Source: Sediminibacterium salmoneum NBRC 103935
GTDB lineage: Bacteria; Bacteroidota; Bacteroidia; Chitinophagales; Chitinophagaceae
Length of the DNA: 64,000 nt
Assembly: GCF_000511175.1 (NCBI RefSeq)
Contig: NZ_KI866530.1
Location: forward strand, 2,830,670-2,894,669
Reading direction: 5' to 3'
The translations under genes and the position numbers were made by a program. Position 1 is the stretch's first letter, and the number at the start of each line of letters is the position of its first letter. A model generated the notes under the pieces. The model had not been told where the DNA came from. It did no database searches and saw only the letters and a program-made list of their open reading frames with translations. Below are positions 1-8,146 of this stretch, in pieces.

Positions 1-1
1 C

Positions 2-853
2 CTATCCCCTGTGTGCCTTGCCTCCCACGACTAGTATAAGGGTATTGTCGTTTATCTGTGCTTTAAATTCCGCAACGGTTAAGGGTTGTAGTCCTTTATC
101 CAGTAAGGAGTCCAGGCTGCTATAGCCTTCGCGGTTAATGCTGGCGTTGATGGGGAAATAAGGAGGAGGTGTTCCCAATCCCTCTGTAACTGCTTTTATA
201 AAAGCCTCTTTACTTTCTGCCTGTAAAGCATAGTTAGTTGCTTTCTGAATACCAATGGTACTATGGGTTTCTGCTCCTAAACTTTTACCACAACTGCTGC
301 CTGCACCATGTGCCGGATATACCACAACCTCATCTGCCAATGGCATTAATTTAGCATGCAGACTATCATATAACATACCCGCAAGGTCTTCCATTGTAAT
401 TTCATTGGCTTTCTGTGCTAAATCGGGTCTGCCTACATCACCCACAAACAGGGTATCTCCGGTAAATACTGCTACGTCTTTACCCGCTTCGTCTTTCAAT
501 AAATAACAACTACTCTCCAGCGTATGACCTGGCGTATGCAATACCTCAATGCTAAGGTTGCCCAGTTTAAAAACCTCCTTATCCTTAGCTACATGAACCG
601 GATAATTGGTAACCGTATTGGGACCATATACAATAGTAGCACCAGTTGCAGCAGCAAGGTCAATATGACCGCTCACAAAATCTGCATGAAAATGTGTTTC
701 AAAAATATACCGGATACTGGCTTTTCTTTCGTTAGCCAGTTCAATGTATTGCTCAATGTCCCTTAGTGGATCAATTATTGCCGCTACTCCATTGCTTTCA
801 ATATAGTACGCAGCTTCGCTGATACAACCAGTGTATAATTGCTTAATAAACAT
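2..853 (-). CDS. MBL-fold metallo-hydrolase, persulfide dioxygenase (ETHE1/CstB)-like, ends before rhodanese domain
   Basis: The 283-residue product has the metallo-beta-lactamase fold motif THFHADF followed by H63, so the metal ligands include H54, H56, D58 and H63. It also has HTPGH (H110), TGDTLF (D133) and PAHG (H182). The GRPDL stretch near residue 141 is typical of the ETHE1/CstB persulfide dioxygenase group, which oxidises glutathione or protein persulfide using one iron; this function is inferred. Relatives in Bacteroidota usually continue into one or two rhodanese domains, for about 450-470 residues in total. Here the reading frame meets a TAG at bases 4-2, just where the first rhodanese domain should begin (after PLTVAEFKAQI), so the gene is either truncated or frameshifted. 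It lies 23 bases downstream of the arsR-type gene and is probably cotranscribed with it. Confidence 0.85.
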   Translation of the reverse strand: MFIKQLYTGCISEAAYYIESNGVAAIIDPLRDIEQYIELANERKASIRYIFETHFHADFVSGHIDLAAATGATIVYGPNTVTNYPVHVAKDKEVFKLGNLSIEVLHTPGHTLESSCYLLKDEAGKDVAVFTGDTLFVGDVGRPDLAQKANEITMEDLAGMLYDSLHAKLMPLADEVVVYPAHGAGSSCGKSLGAETHSTIGIQKATNYALQAESKEAFIKAVTEGLGTPPPYFPINASINREGYSSLDSLLDKGLQPLTVAEFKAQINDNTLILVVGGKAHRG

Positions 854-876
854 GCAGTGATTTTCGGCAAAGGTAA

Positions 877-1212
877 TTAATCTACCAATGCTTTCACAAA
901 AGCCACTACGTCGTTCAGTCTTGTGTAATTAACGGAGTAATAAATGAATTTCCCTTCTCGGGTAGTACTCACAATTCCTGCCCTTCTTAAAATGGCTAAA
1001 TGCTGGGAAGCAACGGATTGCTCTAGGCGGAGTTTAACATAAAGCTCGGTAACAGTCATCTTTTTGTGGTCGTCTAACAGTTTGATGATTTGCTGTCGTA
1101 GCTTGTGATTAATGGAGCGAAGGATCAAAGATGCCTTCTTTGCCTGCAGGAAGTCAACCTTAACAGGCTCCTCTCCATTTGTCAATAGGATGGATTGAAT
1201 TGTTGGATTCAT
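877..1212 (-). CDS. ArsR-family winged-helix transcriptional regulator
   Basis: A 111-residue protein with the ArsR winged-helix layout: a helix containing LRQQIIKLL, the recognition region SVASQHLAILRRAGIV and the wing REGKFIYYSVN. I chose the ATG at 1212 because the alternative in-frame ATG at 1248 overlaps the likely -7 promoter element (1246-1253). The product has no cysteine at all, and the position of the usual metal-binding ELCVCDL motif reads ELYVKLRL. It therefore cannot sense metals or persulfides through cysteine in the way ArsR, SmtB, BigR or SqrR do. It probably represses itself and the following MBL gene; the signal it senses is unknown. Confidence 0.88.
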   Translation of the reverse strand: MNPTIQSILLTNGEEPVKVDFLQAKKASLILRSINHKLRQQIIKLLDDHKKMTVTELYVKLRLEQSVASQHLAILRRAGIVSTTREGKFIYYSVNYTRLNDVVAFVKALVD

Positions 1213-1243
1213 GTTTTTTGTAATATTGGGGGTAAATGACAAA

Positions 1244-1284
1244 TACAAAGTTAGTCAATTTGTAATCTATACAATGTAGTTGTA
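1244..1284 (-). promoter_or_regulatory. Promoter and dyad operator of the arsR-MBL operon
   Basis: On the minus strand a perfect Bacteroidota -7 element TAACTTTG lies at 1253-1246. A TTG (1274-1272) sits 18 bases upstream as a -33 element. Two inverted repeats overlay the promoter: TACAAA-N9-TTTGTA (1244-1264) and TACAA-N5-TTGTA (1270-1284). Dyads overlapping the promoter next to an ArsR gene suggest autoregulation (inference). Confidence 0.5.
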
Positions 1285-1288
1285 TTCA

Positions 1289-1996
1289 TTAGTTTGCTGT
1301 AGTGTTGAAGTTTGATTTGACAGGCTGGTAAAAATCCTTAACATAAATGGGCTCAGAATAGGCCAAATCAGCGAAATTTTTAGCCGCAAATTCCTTCTCT
1401 GCAATTGCAACCATATGATTTACAGTGTGTTGCGAATTTGAAATAGTATAGTTTTTTGGTAGGATAAACGATTGGAGTTTGGAAGCTCCGTCTCCGCAAA
1501 ATATTACTTTAGAATGACAATTTATTTCGTCTAAAAACGCCTGTTCCAGGATAATCGGGCTGGGTTCAGTGAGGGCCAATAGCTCCGGGCTATACTTTGC
1601 AGCAAAAACTTCCATTCTTCTGGCATCAATCATGGGATAAAAAACCTGTTCTTTTTCCTGGTCTTCAGGTGCAAGATTGGCTTTAGCTGCATTGGCAATA
1701 ACTGCGAGCGTATTGATGATGATTAGTGGTTTATTCAGCGCAAAACAAATGCCTTTTGCAGATGCCAGGCCTACCCGAATTCCGGTATAACTTCCTGGTC
1801 CTCCTGTTACTGCCACTGCCTCTATCTGATGAAGGCTGTATCCGGTTTCTGAAAATATTGCTTCAATTGCCGGCTGCAAAAAACTGGCGTGGTCTTTCTG
1901 CGCCGCATGTGAGCGCTCTGCCAGTATTTTTCCGTTTTCGCTGATGCACACTCCTGCATAGGTGGTAGCTGTATCAATATGTAACAGTAATGCCAT
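1289..1996 (-). CDS. tsaB: tRNA threonylcarbamoyladenosine biosynthesis protein TsaB
   Basis: A 235-residue protein of the ASKHA fold. It opens with LLHIDTATTYAGVCI, has the family's GGPGSYTGIRVGLASAKG segment near residues 65-82, and contains MIDARRMEVF. TsaB is the non-catalytic partner of TsaD, which together with TsaE builds the t6A modification at position 37 of ANN-decoding tRNAs in the cytoplasm. Its length is normal for the family. The ATG follows the stop of the upstream 3HCDH-like gene by three bases, so the two genes are probably cotranscribed. Confidence 0.93.
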   Translation of the reverse strand: MALLLHIDTATTYAGVCISENGKILAERSHAAQKDHASFLQPAIEAIFSETGYSLHQIEAVAVTGGPGSYTGIRVGLASAKGICFALNKPLIIINTLAVIANAAKANLAPEDQEKEQVFYPMIDARRMEVFAAKYSPELLALTEPSPIILEQAFLDEINCHSKVIFCGDGASKLQSFILPKNYTISNSQHTVNHMVAIAEKEFAAKNFADLAYSEPIYVKDFYQPVKSNFNTTAN

Positions 1997-1999
1997 GTG

Positions 2000-2605
2000 C
2001 TAGTTTTTAATTAATGCAGGTGCAATTTCATAACGGGTATTCTCTAATCTTAAGTGGTGAAGAAGGTTCTTTATTTTTTCTATGCCAATTATTTCGCACC
2101 ACTCAAAAGGACCATAAGGATAGTTGGTGCCAGATTTCATGGCTATATCTATTTCCTCTCTGGAACTGATATTTTCGGCAAGGGCAAAATAGGCTTCGTT
2201 GATAATCATAGCAACGACTCTGGGGCCTATCATACCACAGGTGTCTGCAGAAATTACGGTTTCAATGCCTGCATCTGCTAGTTGTTTTGCAGCCAGTTGA
2301 ATATTGTTTTCGTTGCCTGCAATTTCCATTTTTTCCTGACCTATGAAGCCGCCCCATCCATTGAATCTTATTGTATTTGCTGCCAATTGTACGGAAGTGG
2401 TTATAACTGCGTTTACCAGAACCGGCTTGTTTTCAATCTCTTTAAAAACCGGACCCTCGTCTTCAAAAAGGGCATCCATATACAAGTCTGCTTCCGGAAT
2501 AAGTAATTCATCTTTTTTAAATACAGATACCTGATGAATTGAAGTATCTATTTTATTAGTTAATACTGCAACCTGTTCCGGAGTTCCGTGAATTAAAATA
2601 TGCAT
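2000..2605 (-). CDS. 3-hydroxyacyl-CoA dehydrogenase C-terminal domain protein with degenerate N-terminal half
   Basis: A 201-residue protein. Residues about 110-190 match the helical 3HCDH C-terminal domain: DTCGMIGPRVVAMIINEAY, then EEIDIAMKSG, then YPYGPFEWCEIIG. The N-terminal half (MHILIHGTPEQ) should be the NAD-binding Rossmann domain but is short and lacks a GxGxxG motif. It may therefore not be a functional dehydrogenase, and its substrate cannot be told from the sequence. It is the first gene of a pair with tsaB. A perfect TAnnTTTG-type -7 element lies upstream. Confidence 0.75.
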   Translation of the reverse strand: MHILIHGTPEQVAVLTNKIDTSIHQVSVFKKDELLIPEADLYMDALFEDEGPVFKEIENKPVLVNAVITTSVQLAANTIRFNGWGGFIGQEKMEIAGNENNIQLAAKQLADAGIETVISADTCGMIGPRVVAMIINEAYFALAENISSREEIDIAMKSGTNYPYGPFEWCEIIGIEKIKNLLHHLRLENTRYEIAPALIKN

Positions 2606-2621
2606 ACGCTTAATTGGTCAG

Positions 2622-2629
2622 CAAATTTA
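2622..2629 (-). promoter_or_regulatory. Candidate -7 promoter element of the 3HCDH-like/tsaB pair
   Basis: The minus strand reads TAAATTTG, a perfect TAnnTTTG, 17 bases before the ATG. No clear TTTG is found 19-21 bases further upstream, so the call rests on the -7 element alone. Confidence 0.35.
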
Positions 2630-2679
2630 GGTTGGCAGGTTGATTAAAAAACACCAATTTGCCGGTTCAAATGATTTAT

Positions 2680-3066
2680 ATGCCAAAGCAAGTGATTAAA
2701 ACCAGTCAGGCTCCAGCTCCAATTGGACCCTACAATCAAGCCATTAAAGCCAATGGATTTGTTTTTTTAAGCGGGCAAGTTGCGTTTAATCCGGCAACCG
2801 GAGAACTGGTGCAGGAAAGCCTTGCAGCAGAAACACACCAGGTAATGAAGAATATTGAAGCGGTACTGAAAGAAGCCAGACTATCCTTTGAGCATGTAGT
2901 TAAAACAACCATCTTCCTGAGTGATATGTCTTTGTTTGCAGAGGTAAACGAAGTATACGGCTCTTATTTTAAAGGCGATTATCCTGCCAGGGAAACCGTT
3001 GCTGTGAAAGGTTTGCCCAGAGGGGTGAATGTGGAAATTTCCATGACGGCCGTTGTTGACCTATAA
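2680..3066 (+). CDS. ridA: RidA family reactive enamine/imine deaminase
   Basis: A 128-residue protein of the YjgF/YER057c/UK114 family. It begins MPKQVIKT, followed by the typical APAPIGPYNQAI, FLSGQVAFNPATG, VVKTTIFLSDM and ETVAVKGLPRGVNVEISM segments; the conserved arginine is the one in PRGVNVE. RidA trimers hydrolyse reactive 2-aminoacrylate-type enamines made by PLP enzymes. I chose the ATG at 2680 because it gives the usual family length; an in-frame ATG at 2671 is also possible. The 3' end overlaps the convergent epimerase gene by six bases. Confidence 0.92.
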   Translation: MPKQVIKTSQAPAPIGPYNQAIKANGFVFLSGQVAFNPATGELVQESLAAETHQVMKNIEAVLKEARLSFEHVVKTTIFLSDMSLFAEVNEVYGSYFKGDYPARETVAVKGLPRGVNVEISMTAVVDL

Positions 3067-3996
3067 ACCGGTAAGCTGATATCGGGTTGTAAATGCGTGC
3101 CACTCGTTCGGTACTAAATGCAATAAGCCTATCTGATTATTGAAATTATCCGGTGCACCTGATAAATTTTCAATGGCTATGCTGTTTCTGTGCGGTGGGG
3201 TATATACTTGCAGTATGGGGTATGAGGGATCGGGACTTACTGTTAATTTCAATGCGCCATAGCTGAGTGTACAGGTTCCGTTTTCTTTTAATAAAAATGA
3301 GTTGTCAAGAAAAATTCCTTCCAGTAATGCAGGCTTTAGAAAACGTTTGTCTGCAAGCTGTTTCCCTGTTGGAATAAGGGTTTCATCGAATTCCAGCTGG
3401 ATATCACTGTTAAATTGAAGTAAGTATTCATCTACTTTGCTGCCCAGTTTAAAATAGGGATGCCATCCATCTGCATAGGGGATGGCAACTTGGTTTTGAT
3501 GCTGCACCTGAGTGGTAACAGTAAGCTGATTATTTTCAGCAAGTGTCCAGGTAATTTGCATATCAAAGGGAAAAGGATAGCCTGCATCTGTTCCAGTGTA
3601 GTGATAGCTTAACGTTAATTGCGCTTCTGTTTCAGTAGCCTGAATTTTGTCAATGACAAATGAAGCATCGTACAATAAACCATGAAGGGCATGTTCGTTC
3701 AGATAGTTTTTCTGTATGGTATAACTATCCTGATTAAATGTATAAGTCCCTTTATGCAATCGGCATACGAAAGGGCTGATTTTAGCACTTTTAAAGGCCG
3801 CCGTTATTTCGCGGGCTGCCTGTTGAGGCGATTCAAATCCATCAATACAATTAAAGGATTCCCCTTTTACCGGAATGCTGAAATGATTTAAAATGCTGCC
3901 AAAAGCATAGATTTCTGCCCTACATTGGTTCTGGTTATCGGCAAGTTGAATAATCGGTGCTGATAAATGGTCTGAAACAGTAGCTGAAAAACGCAT
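3061..3996 (-). CDS. Aldose 1-epimerase (galactose mutarotase-like)
   Basis: A 311-residue protein of the galactose mutarotase-like beta-sandwich fold. Visible family landmarks are SIPVKGESFNCIDGF near the N-terminus, DGWHPYFKLG near residue 176 (the histidine is the likely general acid) and the C-terminal YTPPHRNSIAIENLS-type segment. Such enzymes interconvert the alpha and beta anomers of hexoses; the exact sugar is not evident. No signal peptide is seen, so it is cytoplasmic. It is divergent from icmF with about 118 bases between the two starts. Confidence 0.88.
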   Translation of the reverse strand: MRFSATVSDHLSAPIIQLADNQNQCRAEIYAFGSILNHFSIPVKGESFNCIDGFESPQQAAREITAAFKSAKISPFVCRLHKGTYTFNQDSYTIQKNYLNEHALHGLLYDASFVIDKIQATETEAQLTLSYHYTGTDAGYPFPFDMQITWTLAENNQLTVTTQVQHQNQVAIPYADGWHPYFKLGSKVDEYLLQFNSDIQLEFDETLIPTGKQLADKRFLKPALLEGIFLDNSFLLKENGTCTLSYGALKLTVSPDPSYPILQVYTPPHRNSIAIENLSGAPDNFNNQIGLLHLVPNEWHAFTTRYQLTGL

Positions 3997-4085
3997 ATTT
4001 TTTCTTTGCTGTCAAGATAATCCAAATTGATCCTTTTTCTTGCAATAAAAAAACTAACAACTGTTCACCCCTTGCATTATTGCAG

Positions 4086-4093
4086 TATTTTTG
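4086..4093 (+). promoter_or_regulatory. Candidate -7 promoter element of icmF
   Basis: TATTTTTG matches TAnnTTTG perfectly and lies 21 bases before the icmF ATG at 4115. The -33 region has no convincing TTTG. The element also argues against translation starting at the in-frame TTG at 4091. Confidence 0.38.
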
Positions 4094-4114
4094 CGCCAAT
4101 TTAAAAGAACAGCT

Positions 4115-7100
4115 ATGGCTTTTGTTTTACAGAATAAAGTTAGGATTGTTACTGCCGCGAGTTTATTTGATGGGCACGATGCTGCTATTAATATCATGCG
4201 AAGAATTCTGCAATCGAAAGGGGCGGAAATTATTCACCTGGGGCATAATAGAAGTGTGGCAGAAATTGTAGAATGTGCTATTGAAGAAGATGTGCAGGGA
4301 ATTGCCATTACCAGTTACCAGGGAGGGCATGTGGAGTTTTTTAAATACATGAAAGATTTACTGGATCAGAATGGCTGCGGTCATATCAAAATATTTGGTG
4401 GTGGAGGTGGAACTATTCTGCCGGAAGAAATAAGAGAGTTGCATCAATATGGAATCACCCGAATTTACAGTCCGGATGATGGAAGAAAAATGGGACTGGA
4501 AGGAATGATTGAAGATGTTTTAACACAGTGTGATTTTGCATTGGATCAACCTGCCAATACCAGTAGCTCAATGAATCTGGGTGAAGCAAAAGATATCCGA
4601 AGCATTGCACGTAAAATTACTATTGCGGAAAATCTGGGAACCATTGATGCTGCAGAAATGGCGCTTGATACAGGATCTGTGCCGGTACTGGGAATCACCG
4701 GAACGGGTGGTGCCGGTAAAAGCTCTGTTACCGATGAAATTGTAAGAAGGTACCTGAATAATTATACCGATAAAACCATTGCCGTTATTTCAGTTGATCC
4801 TTCCAAGAAAAAAACCGGTGGTGCTTTGTTAGGAGACAGAATCAGAATGAATGCCATTGCACACAATCGTGCCTATATGCGAAGCCTGGCTACCCGCGAT
4901 GACAATACGGCTCTCAGTGCCCATGTTCAGGAAGCAATCAATATCTGCAAAATGGTAGGGTTTGATATGGTGATTCTGGAGTCTGCCGGTGTAGGACAGA
5001 GTGATGCTTCCATTCTTGAATTCTGTGATGTGAGTTTGTATGTGATGACGCCGGAATATGGGGCTGCTTCCCAGTTGGAAAAAATTAATATGCTTGATTA
5101 TGCAGATTTAATCTGCATCAATAAATTTGATAAGGCAGGTGCGCTGGATGCATTGCATGATGTTAGAAAACAATACAAGCGTAATCATGAATTATGGTCA
5201 GCTGCAGATGAGGATCTTCCGGTTGTAGGAACCATTGCTGCTCAGTTTAACGACAGTGGCATTAATCAGCTCTTTGGAAAAATTATGCAGGCCATTCAGG
5301 ATAAATGTGGTGTACACTTTACCAATGACTCTGCCATTCATACCGGACTAAAAGAGACTACTACCCGTGCTCAGATTATTCCTGCAAAGCGGGTGAGATA
5401 CCTTGCTGAAATTGCAGATGCGAATCGCAGTTATAATGAATGGGCGAATGAACAATGTGTAATTGCTTCCAAGTGGTACCAGGTGCATGGAACTATTCAA
5501 TCATTACCAGCCAATGCAGCTTCAACTGTGGAGTTGCAAAATATTGCCAATAGTTTTGTGCAATCCCTGCATCCGGATTGTAAACAAATGATTGAAAGCT
5601 GGCCGGAACTGGTAAAAAAATACCAGGCTGATTATTTTGAATATACAGTTAGAGATAAAACCATTCGTCAGTCTTTAACCACTCAATCATTAAGCGGCAC
5701 CCGTATTCCAAAAGTAATTTTACCAAGGTACAAAGACTGGGGTGATATTTTAAGATGGCAGTTGCAGGAAAATATTCCTGGTCAGTTTCCATACACAGCT
5801 GGTGTATTTGAACTGAAAAGACAGGGTGAAGACCCGACCCGAATGTTTGCCGGTGAAGGTGGTCCGGAAAGAACCAATAAGCGTTTTCACTATGTTTCAT
5901 TGGGTCAGCCAGCCATACGTTTATCTACCGCTTTTGACAGTGTTACCTTGTATGGAGAAGATCCTGATTTAAGACCAGATATTTACGGAAAAGTGGGTAA
6001 CAGCGGGGTGAGCATTGCTACCGTGGATGATGCTAAAAAATTGTATAGTGGGTTTGATCTCTGCGATCCCAAAACATCGGTGAGTATGACCATTAATGGT
6101 CCTGCTCCTATTGTGCTAGCTTTCTTTATGAATGCGGCTATAGATCAGCTTTGCGAAAAATGGATTACGGCGAATAATAAGTGGGAAGAAGTAAATGCCA
6201 TTATTGCCGCTAAGTTTAATAAAATGCCTAGACCGGTTTATTACAATCCTTCTTTGCCCGAGCGTTTGCCGGAAGGTAATAATGGGTTAGGAATTGGCTT
6301 GTTGGGTGTAAGTGGTGATGAGGTTTTACCAGCAGATGTTTATGCAAAATTGAGAGCAGAAGCACTATCACAAGTGAGAGGAACGGTTCAGGCAGATATT
6401 TTAAAAGAAGATCAGGCGCAGAACACCTGTATTTTTTCTACTGAGTTTGCCCTAAAACTCATGGGTGATGTACAGGCATTTTTTATAGATCAGAAAGTTC
6501 GTAATTTTTATAGTGTAAGTATCAGCGGCTACCATATTGCAGAAGCCGGTGCTAACCCAATTACACAACTGGCATTTACATTGGCAAATGGATTCACTTT
6601 TGTTGAATATTACCTGAGCCGCGGCATGCATATTGATGATTTTGCACCGAATCTATCTTTCTTCTTTAGTAATGGTATGGATCCTGAATACAGTGTGATT
6701 GGAAGGGTTGCCAGAAGAATCTGGGCCAAAGCCATGAAACAGAAGTACAAGGGAAATGATCGTTCTCAAAAACTGAAGTACCATATTCAAACCAGCGGAA
6801 GAAGCCTTCATGCACAGGAGATAGATTTTAATGATATCAGAACCACTCTGCAGGCTTTATATGCTATTTATGATAACTGTAATAGTTTGCATACAAACGC
6901 GTATGATGAGGCCATTACTACCCCAACAGAAGAGAGTGTAAGAAGGGCAATGGCCATACAGTTAATTATTAACAGAGAACTGGGGACAGCCAATACGGAG
7001 AACTTTATTCAGGGTAGTTTTGCCATTGAAGAATTAACCGACCTGGTAGAAGAAGCAGTACTGATTGAATTTGAAAGAATTTCTGAAAGAGGGGGTGTTC

Positions 7101-7477
7101 TGGGTGCCATGGAAAGAATGTATCAACGGAATAAGATTCAGGAGGAAAGCCTTTATTATGAAACCAAAAAGCATATAGGTGAATTGCCATTGATAGGTGT
7201 GAATACCTTCTTGAATAAAAAAGGTAGTCCCACTGTTTTACCCGGAGAAGTAATCAGAAGTACTACCGAAGAGAAAGAGCAGCAGATTCAGAATCTGAAA
7301 GCCTTTAAGCATAGGAATGAAGGAAAAAGCAAGGCCGCCCTTTTACAGTTACAACAGGTTGCAATCAACAATGGTAATTTATTTGAAGAATTGATGGAAA
7401 CCGTGAAATACTGTTCTCTTGGAGAAATTACCAATGCCTTATACCAGGTTGGTGGTCAATATCGCAGAAATATGTAA
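4115..7477 (+). CDS. icmF: Fused isobutyryl-CoA mutase IcmF (B12 domain, MeaB-like GTPase, mutase)
   Basis: A 1120-residue single-chain adenosylcobalamin-dependent acyl-CoA mutase. Residues about 8-140 form the B12-binding domain, with FDGHDAA (D19, lower-axial ligand H21) and GGGGG. Residues about 185-410 are a MeaB-type G-protein chaperone with Walker [10 protein letters not shown] (196-204), KKKTGG and NKFD (336-339). The rest is the mutase barrel, including [21 protein letters not shown]591 (in RFHY) and Q769 (in AQNTC) align by eye with the Phe/Gln pair that marks isobutyryl-CoA mutases; methylmalonyl-CoA mutase has Tyr/Arg there. The likely reaction is isobutyryl-CoA to n-butyryl-CoA, linking valine catabolism to fatty-acid metabolism. 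I chose the ATG at 4115; the upstream TTG sits inside the promoter element. Confidence 0.93.
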   Translation: MAFVLQNKVRIVTAASLFDGHDAAINIMRRILQSKGAEIIHLGHNRSVAEIVECAIEEDVQGIAITSYQGGHVEFFKYMKDLLDQNGCGHIKIFGGGGGTILPEEIRELHQYGITRIYSPDDGRKMGLEGMIEDVLTQCDFALDQPANTSSSMNLGEAKDIRSIARKITIAENLGTIDAAEMALDTGSVPVLGITGTGGAGKSSVTDEIVRRYLNNYTDKTIAVISVDPSKKKTGGALLGDRIRMNAIAHNRAYMRSLATRDDNTALSAHVQEAINICKMVGFDMVILESAGVGQSDASILEFCDVSLYVMTPEYGAASQLEKINMLDYADLICINKFDKAGALDALHDVRKQYKRNHELWSAADEDLPVVGTIAAQFNDSGINQLFGKIMQAIQDKCGVHFTNDSAIHTGLKETTTRAQIIPAKRVRYLAEIADANRSYNEWANEQCVIASKWYQVHGTIQSLPANAASTVELQNIANSFVQSLHPDCKQMIESWPELVKKYQADYFEYTVRDKTIRQSLTTQSLSGTRIPKVILPRYKDWGDILRWQLQENIPGQFPYTAGVFELKRQGEDPTRMFAGEGGPERTNKRFHYVSLGQPAIRLSTAFDSVTLYGEDPDLRPDIYGKVGNSGVSIATVDDAKKLYSGFDLCDPKTSVSMTINGPAPIVLAFFMNAAIDQLCEKWITANNKWEEVNAIIAAKFNKMPRPVYYNPSLPERLPEGNNGLGIGLLGVSGDEVLPADVYAKLRAEALSQVRGTVQADILKEDQAQNTCIFSTEFALKLMGDVQAFFIDQKVRNFYSVSISGYHIAEAGANPITQLAFTLANGFTFVEYYLSRGMHIDDFAPNLSFFFSNGMDPEYSVIGRVARRIWAKAMKQKYKGNDRSQKLKYHIQTSGRSLHAQEIDFNDIRTTLQALYAIYDNCNSLHTNAYDEAITTPTEESVRRAMAIQLIINRELGTANTENFIQGSFAIEELTDLVEEAVLIEFERISERGGVLGAMERMYQRNKIQEESLYYETKKHIGELPLIGVNTFLNKKGSPTVLPGEVIRSTTEEKEQQIQNLKAFKHRNEGKSKAALLQLQQVAINNGNLFEELMETVKYCSLGEITNALYQVGGQYRRNM

Positions 7478-7485
7478 ATTGAATC

Positions 7486-8070
7486 ATGATGAAAAAATTG
7501 AGCTTTGGTTTACTGATGGTTTTCTTTGTGTTGACCAATCTGAATGCACAGCAAAGGAAAATTGATACCATCATGAAATTGGGTAATGTTGGTTTCAAAT
7601 TGGTTTGCAACAATAAGAACGACGATAAAAACTATGTTACGGTTAGCCCTATCGGGTTCAGCAGTGGCTCCAGGGACGTAAGCTTTGAGGTAAAGGGGAG
7701 AATCCGGAAGGCCGAAGTAGATGATTTAAACGGAGATTTGTTTCCGGATTTGGTTATATATGTATACCTGAACGGGAATGATGAAAAAGGAACTGTGGTT
7801 GGCGTATCTTCTGTAAAAAATGAGTCATTCGCTGCTATTGTTTTTCCTGATATAGTAGACGATCCCAAGTTAAGAACCGGATATAAGGGCTTTGATACTT
7901 TCATGTTGATGGAGGGAACACTGATGCGAAGGTTTCCTGTTTTCACTGCAGACACGGTTGGCGCTGTACGAACCGGTATGTACCGGCAAATTCAATACAA
8001 AGTGTTTCCTGGCGAAAGGGGGATGCAGACTTTTAAGCCAGTAAGAAGTTATGAGTTTGCCAAGCAGTAG
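7486..8070 (+). CDS. Secreted hypothetical protein, possibly PliI-like lysozyme inhibitor
   Basis: A 194-residue protein with a clear Sec signal peptide (MMKKLSFGLLMVFFVLTNLNAQ, cleaved after AQ). The mature part contains DLNGDLFPDLVIYVY near residues 83-97. This resembles the aspartate-rich Ca-binding loop of FG-GAP/VCBS repeats, and also the 'DLNGDG-P-hydrophobic' strand seen in PliI-type lysozyme inhibitors. I do not recognise it with certainty. It starts 8 bases after icmF and is likely cotranscribed with it, though no functional link is obvious. Confidence 0.7.
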   Translation: MMKKLSFGLLMVFFVLTNLNAQQRKIDTIMKLGNVGFKLVCNNKNDDKNYVTVSPIGFSSGSRDVSFEVKGRIRKAEVDDLNGDLFPDLVIYVYLNGNDEKGTVVGVSSVKNESFAAIVFPDIVDDPKLRTGYKGFDTFMLMEGTLMRRFPVFTADTVGAVRTGMYRQIQYKVFPGERGMQTFKPVRSYEFAKQ

Positions 8071-8146
8071 CTTGTGTATTAAATAATTGATAAGCCGCTT
8101 TTTCTTTTAAACAGAAGTGTACCTTTAGCCGACTAAAGATTGCACT

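Noticed and set aside
4091..4114. A TTG at 4091 could extend icmF by eight residues.
   Set aside because: It lies within the perfect -7 promoter element at 4086-4093, and the ATG at 4115 matches the usual IcmF start.
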